Source: Otatea glauca | Taxonomy: Eukaryota > Streptophyta > Magnoliopsida > Poales > Poaceae | Direction of reading: 5' to 3' | Assembly (NCBI GenBank): GCA_036346275.1 | Contig: CM070713.1 | Location: 62,801,567 to 62,865,566 of the forward strand | DNA: 64,000 nucleotides | Part shown: piece by piece, positions 1-12,700 of the stretch | Numbering within the stretch: the stretch's first letter is position 1 | Layout of the letters: each line of letters opens with the position of its first letter | The notes under the pieces: generated by a model | What the model was told of the DNA's origin: nothing | Seen by the model: only the letters and a program-made list of their open reading frames with translations | Database searches by the model: none | Translations under genes and position numbers: made by a program

Positions 1-1756
1 GGATCTGTTGTTTCCTTCGTTGTCCTGATGCATGAAGTTTGTTCCAATGCAGACCATTTTGTGGTACAGCAGGCTAGCAGCAGCTCAGAACTTAGTAGTT
101 AGTAGTAGTACCAGTGGACTAAATTTGTCTCCTCAAACAAATAATTGAAACAAGGAAAATAAAAGGAATCGGAACAAGAGGGTGTGGACATACCAAACTA
201 ATCAAGGAACTTGATATATGGCCTAATTCTGTTTACATGATCTCTACGACACACACTGCAGAAAGCTGGAGTGCTTCCCAGGGGTGGTGCTTGCCTGCTG
301 TCGGGGTCAGGTGTGGCTACTCTTTGATAGGTCCAGGCTTCAGAGTTCAGACAAACAATGCGAGGTAATCTCTACACCCGAGTAACGGGTCCCCCACAAC
401 AGTCCTGTACATGTGCGCATACGAACCACAAGCATGTAGCTCATACTGCATCATGAACGGTTTCTATGCAGAAATTGAGCAACAGAAGCTGTCCTCTCAG
501 TTCGTAAAAAAGTGCTCAACTATTGCATGTGTGATCGATCTTACTATTGATTTTTCAATTGGACAATACATTGGGTCGCAGGGGCGCTCCATGTTGTAGA
601 AGTAATTGTAAGTGAGGGGAAGATGGAGGACTACTACTTAAGCAGCTGCACATGAACAGTTAGATTAAATAGTGATAGCACTGTAGCAACACTGTTGAAA
701 GATTCGGCCCGTTCGTTGATTTGATCAAACAATGCTGAGAATCGAGAACTGCTTAAGTTACGGTTGCTAAAAGATTGCATAGACCTTTCCGCGAAGGACA
801 CACCATGAGCTGCCTTATGGTTGCCTCGGAGAAATCGCTAAATCAGGTCATTGACCAAACAAAGATGCAGGCTGCTTCCGAGGATGCCCAAGGCGAAGCG
901 GATCTTCCTCAGGTACCAAACCAAACAGCCTCGTAGTTGAAATTTGTCTATGAGCCCTTAGATAAGCATAAATTCTTCCTTCCAAGCATACTGTCGACAA
1001 CTAGTTAACTCGCTCCTAGTCTGATATTCGATTCGCTGTAGGTCAGTATCTCGTAATATCTTCTGCAACAACGAGGATTTGATCCGAGATATCTCCGATA
1101 GTTACGACATCTGTGATGCATCCTAAGAGCTGGTTGTTCCAAGAGAACAGAAGACACCAATACATGGTCTCTACACCTTTGCATGTCTTAAGGTGCATAC
1201 GCAAAGAACAAACTCCTCTTCGTGTACATGTCGTGTGTGTATATATCTTATATATTTACGACCGATCGATAGAGAGAGACTGCTTCTGGTTTCGATTGTC
1301 AATTGAAAAAACACTCCATTTCTTTGGCTATCTAGGGCCTTAGCCAATGTCTCCTCTTTTGGGGATCAAACCGGGGGAGTAGCGTTGTCGAGGTGTCATC
1401 TCATGGTGTGTTTTGACGTGCGCGGTGACTGCTGCAGTCACGGAGATCAGATGAGATCTGCTGGTGTCCGTCCGTCTCCCTGCGAGCTATCGATGACATG
1501 GAAGGCATCATCATGCCTGATGAGGAATCGTTAAGCGAGCGCTAGATTTCTGCCGCCGTCATCTCATCTTTACCCGGGGATACCGATGCCGGCTCAGCCT
1601 TACGAGTTATACCAACCCTACAACGTTTAAAGGATCGGGCCCCTGCCCTACCTCACATAGTAGGCGGAAACACTAATTTATGGTCGCTCTCAGCGTGCGC
1701 GTCGTGCCTCACCAGGCGAGTGCTCCACATGGAGCTTGATGCGCATGTGGGTCCTG
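1..1756. other. Intergenic DNA, no gene recognised
   Basis: Only short open frames of 60-76 codons occur here, and none resembles a known family. Base composition is moderate, like low-copy grass DNA. A (GT/AT)-rich patch lies near 1225-1260. From about 1768 the motif GGGTCTGTTTGG followed by a short inverted GTTTCAGATCT/AGATCTGAAAC stem resembles the end of a grass DNA-transposon remnant, but no partner end was found before the retrotransposon begins at about 1868. Confidence 0.5.
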
Positions 1757-1867
1757 ATCGAATTTAGGGTCTGTTTGGTAGAGTTTCAGATCTCAGTTTC
1801 ACCTAAGATCTGAAACTTGTAGGCTAAAATAAAGTGAATTAAGTTTATATTTTTGGTCTAAATTTTG

Positions 1868-4722
1868 AAAAGATGGTCCGATGTTTTCCCAGATGAATTG
1901 TTAGGCCTGCCCCCAGATAGAGACATGGAGTTTGTCATAAACCTTGTTTCTGGAACAGCGTCAATATCTAAGCGTCTTTATCGTATGCACCCGGATGAGT
2001 TAGTCGAACTAAAGAAGCAAATTCAAGAGCAATTAAAAAAAAGGCTTTATTCGACCTAGCTCTTCTCCCTAGGGTAGTCCAGTTCTCTTTGTGCCTAAAA
2101 AGGACGGTGGTATACGCATGTGCGTGGACTATCGTGCCTTGAATGAAGTCACAGTCAAGAATAAATATCCTCTTCCTCGTATCGATGATCTGTTCGATCA
2201 ATTGACCGGTGCTCAAATCTTTTCTAAAATCGATTTAAGGTATGGGTACTATCGATTGAAGATCAGACCAAAAGATATTCCAAAAACCGCTTTTACCACT
2301 CGTTACGGGTTATATGAATATACCGTAATGTCCTTTGGACTTACAAATGCTCCTGCTAATTTCATGTGCCTCATGAATAAAGTCTTCATGGAATATTTGG
2401 ATAAATTCGTAGTGGTATTCATCGATGATATCCTTATCTATTCAAAATCCGAAAAAGAGCATGAGCAGCATTTGCGTATGGTGCTCGAGAAGCTTCGAGG
2501 GCATAAGCTTTTCGCCAAATTCGAGAAATGCGAATTTGAGTTGAAAGAAGTTGCTTTCCTTGGTCATGTTCTTTCCAAAGGTGGTATCTCAGTCGACCCC
2601 AGTAAAATCAAGTCTATTCTAGACTGGGAAGCCCCTCAATCTGTCCCCAAAATTCAAAGTTTTCTTGGTTTAGCAGGATATTATCGCCGCTTTATTGAGA
2701 ATTTCTCTAAAATCGCCCGACCCTTGACTCAACTGCTAAAGAAAGAAAAGAAGTTTGAATGGACACCTGAATGCGAAGAAAGCTTTCAGGAATTAAAGAA
2801 AAGGTTAACAATAGCACCCGTGCTGGTGTTACCCGATGTCCATAAAAGCTTCGATGTCTATTGTGATGCATCTCAAAGCGGGCTTGGGTGTGTTCTTATG
2901 CAAGAAAGAAAAGTCGTAGCTTACGCCTCCTGTCAGTTACGACCTCATGAACTCAATTATCTAACTCATGATCTGGAATTAGCTGCGGTGGTGCACGCTC
3001 TGAAAATTTGGCGTCATTACCTTATTGGAAATAAATGCAGTGTTTTCACAGATCATAAGAGCCTAAAATATTTCTTTACCCAACCTGATTTAAATCTAAG
3101 ATAACGAAGATGTCTAGAGTTGATAAAAGATTATGACCTTAGCATTCAATACCATCCTGGTAAAACCAATACGAAAATTTCATTATCTTTCTATTTCATC
3201 TCATACCAGTCAATCAGATCTTATAAAAGAATTCCAAAAGCTTAATTTGGGAATCATCGAAAAAGGTTATTTGGCCGCACTAGAGGTGCAACCAACCCTT
3301 AAGTCCCAAATTAAAGCCGCTCAGCTCAAAGATGAAGCCATTATCAAAATTCGTGAAGAGTTGAAGCAAGGAATTGAATCCCATTTTTGTGAAAGTCCGA
3401 ATGAAGTGTTTATGTTCAAAAGTCAAATCTATGTTCCTAATGATCCTGAATTGAAAGATTTGATCCTTAAAGAAGCCCATGAATCTCCCCTCTCCATTCA
3501 CCCTGGGAGTACAAAGATGTATCAAGACCTCCGACGGGAATATTGGTGGCCCGGTTTGAAAAAGGATATTGCTGCATATGTTGTAATCTGTGATATATGT
3601 CAGTGAGTTAAAGCCAAACATCAATGTCCCGCTGGACTTCTCCAACCTTTGAAAATCCCGGAGTGGAAATGGGAAGACATCAGCATGGACTTTATTACTG
3701 GTTTGCCAAGGACCAGGAAGGGACATGATTCCATATGGGTAATCGTTGACCACTTAACAAAAGTGGCTCACTTTATTCCGGTCAAGACTACTCATTCTGG
3801 AGACAAACTAGCCGAGTTATATTTGGAAAATATTATTCGTCTTCATGGTGTCCCGAAGACTATTGTGTCTGACCGAGGTTCCCAGTTTACTTCTCGATTC
3901 GGGAAAAGTTTGCACCGTCTTCTAGGTACTAAGCTGAACTTCAGTACGGCTTATCATCCTCAGACAGATGGACAAACGGAAAGGACCAATCAAATTTTGG
4001 AAGACATGTTAAGAGCCTGTGTGTTATCCTATGGCTCTAATTGGGAGAAAAGTTTGGCCTTCGTTGAATTCTCTTATAATAACAGTTTTCAATCCAGCCT
4101 TCAAATATCGCCTTTTGAAGCGCTTTATGGAAGAAAATGCAGAACCCCTCTTTTCTGGTCTGAAGTTGGAGAAAGAAAATTCTTTGGCCCAGATCTTATT
4201 CAAGAAGCTCAAGAGCAAGTAGATATGATCAGAAGCTGACTTAAAGAAGCTCAATCTCGTCAAAAGAGTTACGCCAACAATCGTCGACGTGAACTCAGTT
4301 TTGAAGTTGGTGATTATGTCTATTTAAAAGTCTCCCCTCTTCGTGGAGTTCGTCGATTTCAAATTCGTGGGAAGTTATCCCCTCGATTCATTGGACCATA
4401 TAAAATCCTCGGGAAAATGGGTGAGATGGCATATAAGCTGGAATTGCCACCTCAGCTATCTGATGTTCATAACGTCTTCCATGTTTCTCAACTTAAGAAA
4501 TGTCTTCGTATTCCCTCCGACCTCGTCAATTTGGAAAGTATTGATCTTCAACCAGATCTATCATATCGGGAACGTCCAATTCGCATTTTGGAAAAAGCAG
4601 AACGCCAAACGAGGAACAAGACCAACAAGATGTTGAAAGTACAATGGAGTAATCATACGGAAGATGAAGCCACATGGGAAAGAGAAGATCATCTCCGACA
4701 AGAGTTCCCCGATTTCTTTTAA
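1868..4722 (+). pseudogene. Decayed gypsy pol (RT, RNase H, integrase, chromodomain)
   Basis: Remnant of the polyprotein that copies the element's RNA and inserts the cDNA. Reverse transcriptase: 1868-2060 and 2091 onwards, active-site motif FIDDIL near 2425. RNase H: about 2850-3100, with DVYCDAS and TDHKSLKYF. Integrase: an HHCC zinc motif ending CDIC at about 3590-3601; core motifs MDF, VSDRG and TDGQTER, with 35 residues between the second Asp and the Glu (D-D35-E). A chromodomain-like C-terminus runs from about 4560 to 4720 and would target heterochromatin. The frame is broken by a frameshift near 2030-2090 and by stops at about 3102, 3604 (just after the zinc motif) and 4237. Not functional as one protein. 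Confidence 0.9.
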
Positions 4723-4767
4723 TCATCTCCAAATCTCGGGGACGAGATTTTTGTAAGGGGGTAGATT

Positions 4768-7700
4768 TGTAACAGCCCAAAATTAATAAAAATGAGAAAT
4801 ATAACATCCAAAATATTTATGTGATTTATTCTTGTATTTTATGATTTTCTTGAATTGTTACAATTTATTTTGGCATTTCTCTAATAAAAGAAAGAGAATT
4901 AAGGATATAGTAAAATGGTAAAAGTAAAAAGATAAAAGTGCCAAGTCAACAAAAATCTACAAAAGTCATAATGAAAATCTTAGGGCTCTCTAGAGCCAGT
5001 TTAAGTAGGTGGAATACTTGGAACAATTAAAATATAATTTAATCAAAGCAAAAGAAAGTGAAAAGAAAATCAAGGCAGAAGGTAAAAGAATTTTTAGGAA
5101 TTCACAGGAAGCTATCCTGAGTTGAGATTTTTACCCTGCCGACATCCGTACAGTGCATATCTCCATTAAAAATATTAAAAATTAAATGATTAATTTTATA
5201 ATTTTAAAAATTCAAAAACTGTGAAGAAATAAAATGGAAAATAGTAATGTCAAAATTATTAAAAAATTATATATTAATAAATAAAATATTAAAATTTTAC
5301 AGAAGGTGTATAATACCATTATAAACTCTCATAAAAAGTTTTATAAAATATTAACTTCATTTAGGTAATAAATTAAATAAAAAACCGAATAGGCAGAAAA
5401 GTAAAAGCTACATTGTCAGAATTATTTAAAATTCTACACAAAGCATAAAAATGTGAAATTTTTACTGGAAGCTGGTAATTACCGTTCCAACCCATGGTAA
5501 AATTTTAATAATTTTCCTCAGCCGTTTAACTACCGAATTTTCTGTTTTTACCCCGTTCTGTCCAGAGCCTTCACCTGAGTTCCTTTTCCCTTCTCGTTGA
5601 CAAGTGGGCCAGGCCAGGCAGCCAGCCAGCTCATGCGTCCCTCGTTGCAACCTCGCCCCCACGCGTCAGTCTCTCACCTGCGCGTTCTTCTCCCCCTCTC
5701 TCTGTTCTCTCTCGCGCCAGCTCGCTCGCCCGATCCTTCTCGCGCCAGCTCGCGCCGAACCGACTCCGAGCCACCCTATAAAAGTGTCACCCGTCGTCGC
5801 AGCCAGCCAGCTCTTTCCCCGGTTGCCTCTTTCCGCCGTTATTCCCTCTCTTCTTCCCAAACTCCGGCGAAAAACCGAAAAAAGGGAAATCCCGCATTCC
5901 TCTGCTCCAACCCATCTCACCCCAAACCACCCGAGCCAGAGCTTCTTCACGTCGCTAGGAACTCTTCCCCACCATCGGTTCCAGCTTCTCTACTCCGACG
6001 AGCCGCCGCACCGTCCTTTTTCCTCTGCCGCCACCGCGCACAGTGAGAACCCATCTCCGGGCACTCTTTCTTTTGAACAAGTAGCAAAATAGACTCCTTG
6101 TGTTGCCCTGATGCTATTGGTGGTGACATCTTAAAGCTCGAGAAAGCCTAGTTTTGCGGAATCGCCGGTTGGACGTAGCCATCACCGTCCCTCGCCGGTG
6201 CCGACTCCCTTCCCGACCACCTCCTGTCACCATGCGACCACCCTCGTGTGCGCACGGACACCCTGAAGCCCATGGTGGAACCCATTCCGCCTCCCCGGTG
6301 CTAGTTAGCCGGCGGCGAGCTTCGGTTGAAGCTCCTCTGCCCGGTGTCGCTGCCAGTTGGGACCCGCATGTTAGTCGCATGCGCGTCGCCGTGTCACTGA
6401 CTTGCAGACCCCACGGTCACCGCTCATGGCGTGCCATATCATCGCCGTCACGCGGACCCGCTGTCGACGCCGCGTCGTGTAGCCAAGCAGCCCATGCACC
6501 GGGCGCGATGCGCAGTACGCCGACCGCTGCCAGGTGGGCTCATCCTGTCAGCGCCTCGGCCCGATACCAGCCAAAAAGGGAAAGCACATTTCCCTCGCGA
6601 AAGCGCACTTTCCATTTCCGGCAATTTTTCGATTTTCTGTATTTTGCAAAACCTAGAATATTCAATAGCTTATATCTTCCGCATTTTAAATCCAAATTTA
6701 ATGAAATAAATTTCAAAATTCATGAGAAATCATATATATTTATAATATGCAAAAATATTCCAAAATTGAATTTTATTTAAATTTTTAATTCAAATTTAAA
6801 GAAAAAGGTAGAAATATGTCATACATAGAATTTTTGCAAATGACTACGAAATTTAGTAAAATAAATTTTGTTAGACTCCTTGTAACCTCAGGAACCTGAA
6901 TATGTAAAAATACTTAGGGTTTGTTATAAGAAAAATTTAAGTTGTTAAATATGTAATAAAAAGGTGCAATAATAAGAACAAATAATACCTGCAACCATTT
7001 CTGAATTGTGAAATTATTTTATTTGAATATTTCCATCTGATTTCTTTTTGGCCCTATTAAAATTTGGTATTTTCTATGTGTTGTCGAACGACGTGTAGAA
7101 CCCGACGAATCCGATATAGTCGACGATCAGGAGTTCGACGTCGAGGAGAATCAACAAGGCAAGCACCCCCTTTGATCATATTGATCCCAGTTTTATAAAT
7201 GCTTTCATTAAATGTTTTACTGCATACTTTATTTTTATTAAAGTCTGCTATATTACGGGTATTGGTAGTTGTACCTGTAGCTACATAGAACTTCCTTGAT
7301 AAATATGAAATTATGAACCTTGATAACCCTAGAATAGCGCAGACATTATTTGATGTCAATTTGGGTTACTCACACATAGTATCTTGCTTAGCCATGCTCA
7401 GATGAACTTAAAATTTTGATATAGTTAAAAATGTTGGATATGACATTTAATGGGTATGACCTTTCTTATGGTTGGTATTTTGGATGGAAAATAAAAATAA
7501 AACTATGGTTTAGATGCGGGCAATTATTGGCAATAGCCGGGAGTGCATATCTTTGCACGTAGTGTAGGGGGAGATTATTGTCCGTGTCGGATTAAGGACC
7601 GAACTATGGGTTGTTTTCAGGCCAAGAATTATCATACAACCACAAGTGCTGTAATGAGACAGCTCTAACTTATTAAATTATTTAAAACTAGCTTTGCACT

Positions 7701-8302
7701 TGGAAGGCCGGAGTAGTACGAGCTGTTTCTTAATGAATTGCTCGACGGGACGTCCACACTGAAGTGATCATGGAATAAACGTCTACCAATATAACAGTGT
7801 ACGTCGTACTGGGAGGAGTTCCATCATTTCTATGCTCTGAGTCCTTCCGCCACAGAATGTGTTTATCGTCACTGTGCTGGTGCAAAGTCAGGATTAAATA
7901 ATGTAACAGTTATAACATGACTCTCTGCGGCACACCAAAGGAAGTGTGCAAATATCGATTGCTCAAAGAGTCAACTCATGTCTTGTGGGGAAAGTTGTAT
8001 ACCTCTGCAGAGTGTAAAACTAATCGATTAGCCGCGCCCGCGGTAATGGGCACTTGGTAAAGTCATCACATAGTTAGCAATTCTTATTTTCATAAAATCT
8101 AGTTTTTACTGTGTGTCGGTAACTTCTACTGTGTGTCAGTGAAAATGGTTCTTGGATATAGTCATTATACTCAGGTTTGAAATTTCATTTACTCGTACTT
8201 ACATACCATTAATTTATTCAATCTGCTTTTAAGCAAATTTTATTGCAATCTATTATTCGGTATTTACCATTCAAACTGGCTTATGCAAATTAACCATAAT
8301 AG
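4768..8302 (+). repeat. 3' LTR of the truncated gypsy element (incomplete)
   Basis: Starts TGTAACAGCCC right after the polypurine tract. AT-rich flanks surround a GC-rich transcribed block (about 5560-6600). It shares order and wording with the solo LTR at 9789-15135, for example GGCAAGCACCC followed by TTTGATCAT/TTTGACCAT (7158 here, 13584 there), the CACCACAAGTG-type stretch, and CTTATGCAAATTAAC at the cut end. The many open frames in the GC-rich block are not protein genes. Confidence 0.8.
5776..5784 (+). promoter_or_regulatory. TATA box of the gypsy LTR promoter
   Basis: CTATAAAAG sits in the GC-rich middle of the LTR, where the U3/R boundary of a long chromovirus LTR is expected. The related solo LTR has CTATAAATA in the equivalent place (10988-10996). 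Confidence 0.5.
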
Positions 8303-9222
8303 TGTAGGATCAAGGATAACCGACTAGGGGGGGGTGAATAGGAGGTTTCTAAATTTTCTCAACACAATTTAGAAATTACAAATAACACTACGAAATTTAA
8401 ATATGAATATGAAGAACACACTAAAGTCTCTAGCAAAGCTTGAGATGCTATGACAATACAAGTGAAGCAAATATACTTATAAGCACAAATATTATGAGGA
8501 GTATGGTATTAACCAAATGGATTTTCAACAATCAAGAATACCAAGCACAATAAAATAGGAGACAAAGAATTTTGACCCGTGGTCTCGGAGACTTGTTTGG
8601 TCTCCCTACTCCACGCTGAGGTGACTTGATCCTCGTCAAGCGGCTCCACTTGCTTGAGCCTTCCTCAATCACTAAGGTAGTTCTTCCCGCTCCGGTAGGC
8701 GAACTCCGGCCTTCACAACTTGCCGGGCTTCTCACAATCTCCGTTGAGAAGCTCACCGCGCTGTCGCCACCAAGCCGTCTAGGAGGCGGCAACCTCCAAG
8801 AGTAATAAACCTTGACGCTAGCTTGAGGTCGAATGTCGGTGTCTAAAGGCTCAAACACTAAATGCAACACCCAATTTGCTTCTCACACTCACAAAATAGA
8901 AATTGAATGCACACAAGAGTGGAGAACACTTGCTAGAGCTCAAATATCATCAATGAGGACCAAGAAGTGCTCTAGAATGCAGTGGGAGGTATTTATAGCC
9001 TCCACCAAACTTTCTAGCCGTTGGAGCTCGAATCTGCAGAAAATCTGTTTTTCCGGTGCTACCGCCCATGTAGGACCGGTAGCACCGGGCTCTGCTTCAA
9101 CGGCTAGAACAGTGCATTTAATGCACTTGCCAGAGACCGTTACAGGAAGTTCGGTGCTACCGCCCAACTAGGGCCGGTAGCACCGGGCTCCACTTCATTT
9201 TATTTCTTCGAAAAGAGACCTC

Positions 9223-9640
9223 TCTGGAATTATAGCACCGGGCTCAGGGCCGGTGCTACCGTGAGCCCGGTAGCACCAGAATATAATGGTCGGTAGCACC
9301 GGGCTCCCAAATGCCCAGAAAAGGTGCTTCTCTGGAATTTTTACACCGGGTGGTGGTCCGGTGCTACCGAAGGTCCGGTAGCACCGGGCCACCATGGGCG
9401 GTAGCACCGGGCCACAAAAACACCCAAAAACACACCTTCTATGATTTTCACACCGGGCTAAAGTCCGGTGCTACCGTGATCCCGCTAGCACCGGGATGCC
9501 ATGGGCGGTAGCACCGGGTTTCAAAATCGCCCAAAAACCCTTCTCTGGAATTTTCACACCGCACTATTGAGCCGGTGCTACCGCGCATCCGGTAGCACCG
9601 CGCTGTCATGGGCGGTAGCACCGGGTTTCCAGAGATTTGA
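9223..9640. repeat. GC-rich tandem repeats in the copia LTR, period about 105-110 bp
   Basis: About four copies of a unit that begins TTCTCTGGAATTTTCACACC and contains alternating GGTAGCACCGGG and CCGGTGCTACCG blocks, which are reverse complements of each other. Extra copies of the core occur from about 9050. Each unit can therefore fold on itself. Confidence 0.8.
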
Positions 9641-9788
9641 TTTGTTATAAAGGATTTTCAAGATTGAAACTTATTTATCATTTGGCAACAATTTGAATAT
9701 GCATTTTGAGCCTTTAAACCCTAAAAAGACATCGAGATAAGCGTCAAGATCCCTCTTAATAGTACGGCCCTAAATCTAGTAAACCGAT

Positions 9789-12700
9789 TGTAACATCCCG
9801 AAAAATGGAATAATATAAAAATTTATATTTTGAATTTGAATATATTTATTTCTGATTTTTCTTGACATGATTGGAATTTATTTGGATTTCTTTGAATTTT
9901 GTATTGAATGAAAAATCAATCAACTAGAATTAAAGGAATGGGTAATGGTAAAAAGATAAAAAGGTAAAAGATAAATTTTGGAAAATTACCATAGAACCTT
10001 AACCATACTGGTAAGTCAGTAAAATCAACAAGTAAAATTTTTATGCACAGAAAAGTGAGTAAATAAATGAATGACACCTCTTTTTGACTTAAAAACAGTG
10101 CAAGCCAGAATTAATGAAAAATATTCGAAGTTTATCTGGATCTGGAAAAATTACTAAAACACCCTCAGTGTAAAACCTACACCTGGTAATAATATCAGGA
10201 TTTTATCATCTCGGCAAAGCCTTCTAAAAATTCAAAAACAGAAACAATTAAAAACTAGAAATCCTAATGTCAGAACTTTTATAAAATATCTACTTGATAT
10301 TTTGGCTTGAAAATTTTATAGAGAAATCCTTGACCTAGATATAACCCCTCATAAAAGTTTCAAAAATCAATAATGCGTTTTGAACCTTTAAATAAATAAA
10401 AACCCGAAATGGAAATTTTGGCAGATGTACAGTGTCAGAATTTTAACTAATTCATTGTAATATATTTTAGTCCAAACTTTTTACTGAAGGTTATAAACTA
10501 CCAGGAGAGGTTGTTCAAAGAGTTTCAAAAATTTCCCACTTGATCTGATGGCCATTTTAATGGTCACATGGAGCTGTCCGGCTGAGCTTATCCCTTCATT
10601 TTACTTCCTCTCACCGACATGTGGGCCACCTCATTTCCCCGTAACGGTTCGCTGGCAAGCAACGGGAAAACCCTCAGCCTCTGCCGGTGGCCCCGGGACC
10701 CGCTCGTCAGCCCCTGGCCTCACTGCCTCCCTGTTCCTCCCCTCTCGCCCGAGACAAAACGCGAAGAACTCTCCCGAGCCCTCGCTCTTTTCCTCGCCGA
10801 TGCACCGCACCGTGCTGCCCATTCCAACAACTGCAGCCATAATTCATCCTTGGAATTCCCGCGCCATACTCGGTCAAATTCACGTCATTTCTTGCCGGCA
10901 AGAGGGCGTGCTCAACTTCATTGCGCAAGCATCAAACCAAGCCGCAACCTCAACTCGAGATCAATCACTGTAAAGCAACTTCTCCGGCTATAAATACCAC
11001 TAGTGCATCACGTTGAGGCTTCCCTTCTTCCTCATTCACTTCCTAAACCAAACGCCAGAACCGAAACTCATACTTCTCGCCATTCCGTCAGCCAACCCGA
11101 AAAGGGGAAAAACTCAAATTCTGCTAGCTCGGTGAAAATTGCTCCAAATAACTTCACCAGAGGCACTTAGGCACAATCCTAAGACCAACCCACGGCTCAA
11201 TTTCAACTCAGGTTACTCGAGATCTTGCCGCCACCGTGCCCGTTTCTTCTCCACGGCCGGCCAACGGTGGCGCGCTTCCTCGGCCAAGCTCCGGCCCGGC
11301 CAACCGGTAAAATGAACGCCCTATCCTCGTGCATGCTTAAATCACTGTCCATTCGGCCGTAGCTAACTTCCTTTTCTTCCCCGACGAACCGCACCTCTTT
11401 CCACCGCATGCCGCCGGTGGCAGCCCGCTCCGGTCGTCCCGGCCGGTGAGCGACCCCACCCCCGTGTGCGTGCCGTCCCACTGGTGCTCTCAGTGCCCTC
11501 GGCCGAAACCCTCCACCGCTCCTTCGCCGCCGGCGAGCAGCCCTAGCCATGCCTTTGCTTTCGGTCACTGAGCCGCGGGCCCCCTCTGTCAGCCGGTCAA
11601 GTCGTCTTCAGTTCATTCGGTGAAATACGCTTCCTCAACTCTGAAAACGTATTTCTGAATTTCAGTTTAATTTCCATACCCGAGCTACTTCAAACAACAA
11701 TAACTTTTGAATCCTTGGTCCAAATGAAATGAAACAAAATTCTAAATTCATATAAAATCTAGTTATTTTAGAATATGCAATAATATTTTGAAAATATCCA
11801 TTGGATAAATTTGAAATTTAAATTTAAAGAAAAGGCTAAAAGAAGTGCTACATATTAAAATGTTGTAAACAAACTTAAAAATGAATGGAACCAATTTTAG
11901 TGAAATAATCATGTTTCCAGAAGTTCAAATATATAAAAATATTTAATTTTCACTTAAGTTTGAATTACTTTCTATTAAAGATTGTAATCAACGCATTAGA
12001 AATTCAAATATACATTATTTGAATAAATGAAACGTGGAATAAGTAAAATTGATTCTTAAATATTAGCATGACAGTAGAATACCTGAGTTTGCCAAAATAT
12101 TTAAGAGATGAACCTGATTTGGATTATCTTGAAAAGTATGAAATAGCTTGAACATAAAAATGCATGTGTATATGTATAGAAAGTTGAAAGGTTAAAAATG
12201 GGTTAAATGAATCCTCCTGATCACCCAGATAGTTTTATTATGTCTCTGGCATCATAAGGTTTCCAGATATAAAAGAATATTTAAAAGTTTACTACATAAA
12301 ACAGTAAATGATCAATAGTTAAAGTGTTAATAATTACTTAATTGGAACAATTGGAACTTTCACAAACAAACTTTGAATCTAATGAAACCAAATCCTATAG
12401 CCCTGAAAAATAGTTCCCCTACTGTTTAGACAAAAATATCTTATGTTTGTGCTAGGTTGAAATAAAATAATGTTAGACCCTAATGATCACTTATAGGAGA
12501 AACACTTCGGATAGAAGCCAAATATCACAGAACTAGTTTCAAAATGTTGTTAGAGTCATAACCTATTAATACCTGAAAAATGAGTAGATTATCCTAGGCG
12601 GTGTAGTCGCAATCGTATATCAGAAATTAAATCCTTAGCGAGTAATAATTGAATCACTCAAGCTTTTTCGTCAACTCGTAGAACCCCTCGCCTAAATGCA

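Larger units (their letters stand above)
1868..8302 (+). mobile_element. Truncated Ty3/gypsy chromovirus (Tekay/Del-like)
   Basis: A 5'-truncated LTR retrotransposon. It begins abruptly inside the reverse transcriptase region and has no 5' LTR, gag or protease. The pol remnant runs to 4722. A purine-rich tract (AAGGGGGTAGA, about 4755-4765) directly precedes a 3' LTR that starts TGTAACAGCCC at 4768. The C-terminal chromodomain after the integrase and the multi-kilobase LTR both fit the Tekay clade of chromoviruses. The LTR is interrupted at 8303 by a copia element. The missing distal part, about 0.4 kb judged from the related LTR at 9789-15135, was not found on the far side. Confidence 0.85.

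Noticed and set aside
411..1343. Open frames of 62 and 76 codons near the left edge
   Set aside because: No recognisable domain, no supporting splice or promoter context, and the length expected by chance.
5597..6780. Overlapping plus- and minus-strand open frames of up to 208 codons
   Set aside because: They lie in the GC-rich leader part of a gypsy LTR, and the related LTR at 9789-15135 has different frames in the same place.
8532..9511. Open frames of 66-112 codons around 8.5-9.5 kb
   Set aside because: Inside the copia LTR and its GC-rich tandem repeats; the low-complexity composition explains them.
10548..11568. Open frames of up to 141 codons on both strands
   Set aside because: Inside the solo LTR; no domain and no conservation with the other LTR.
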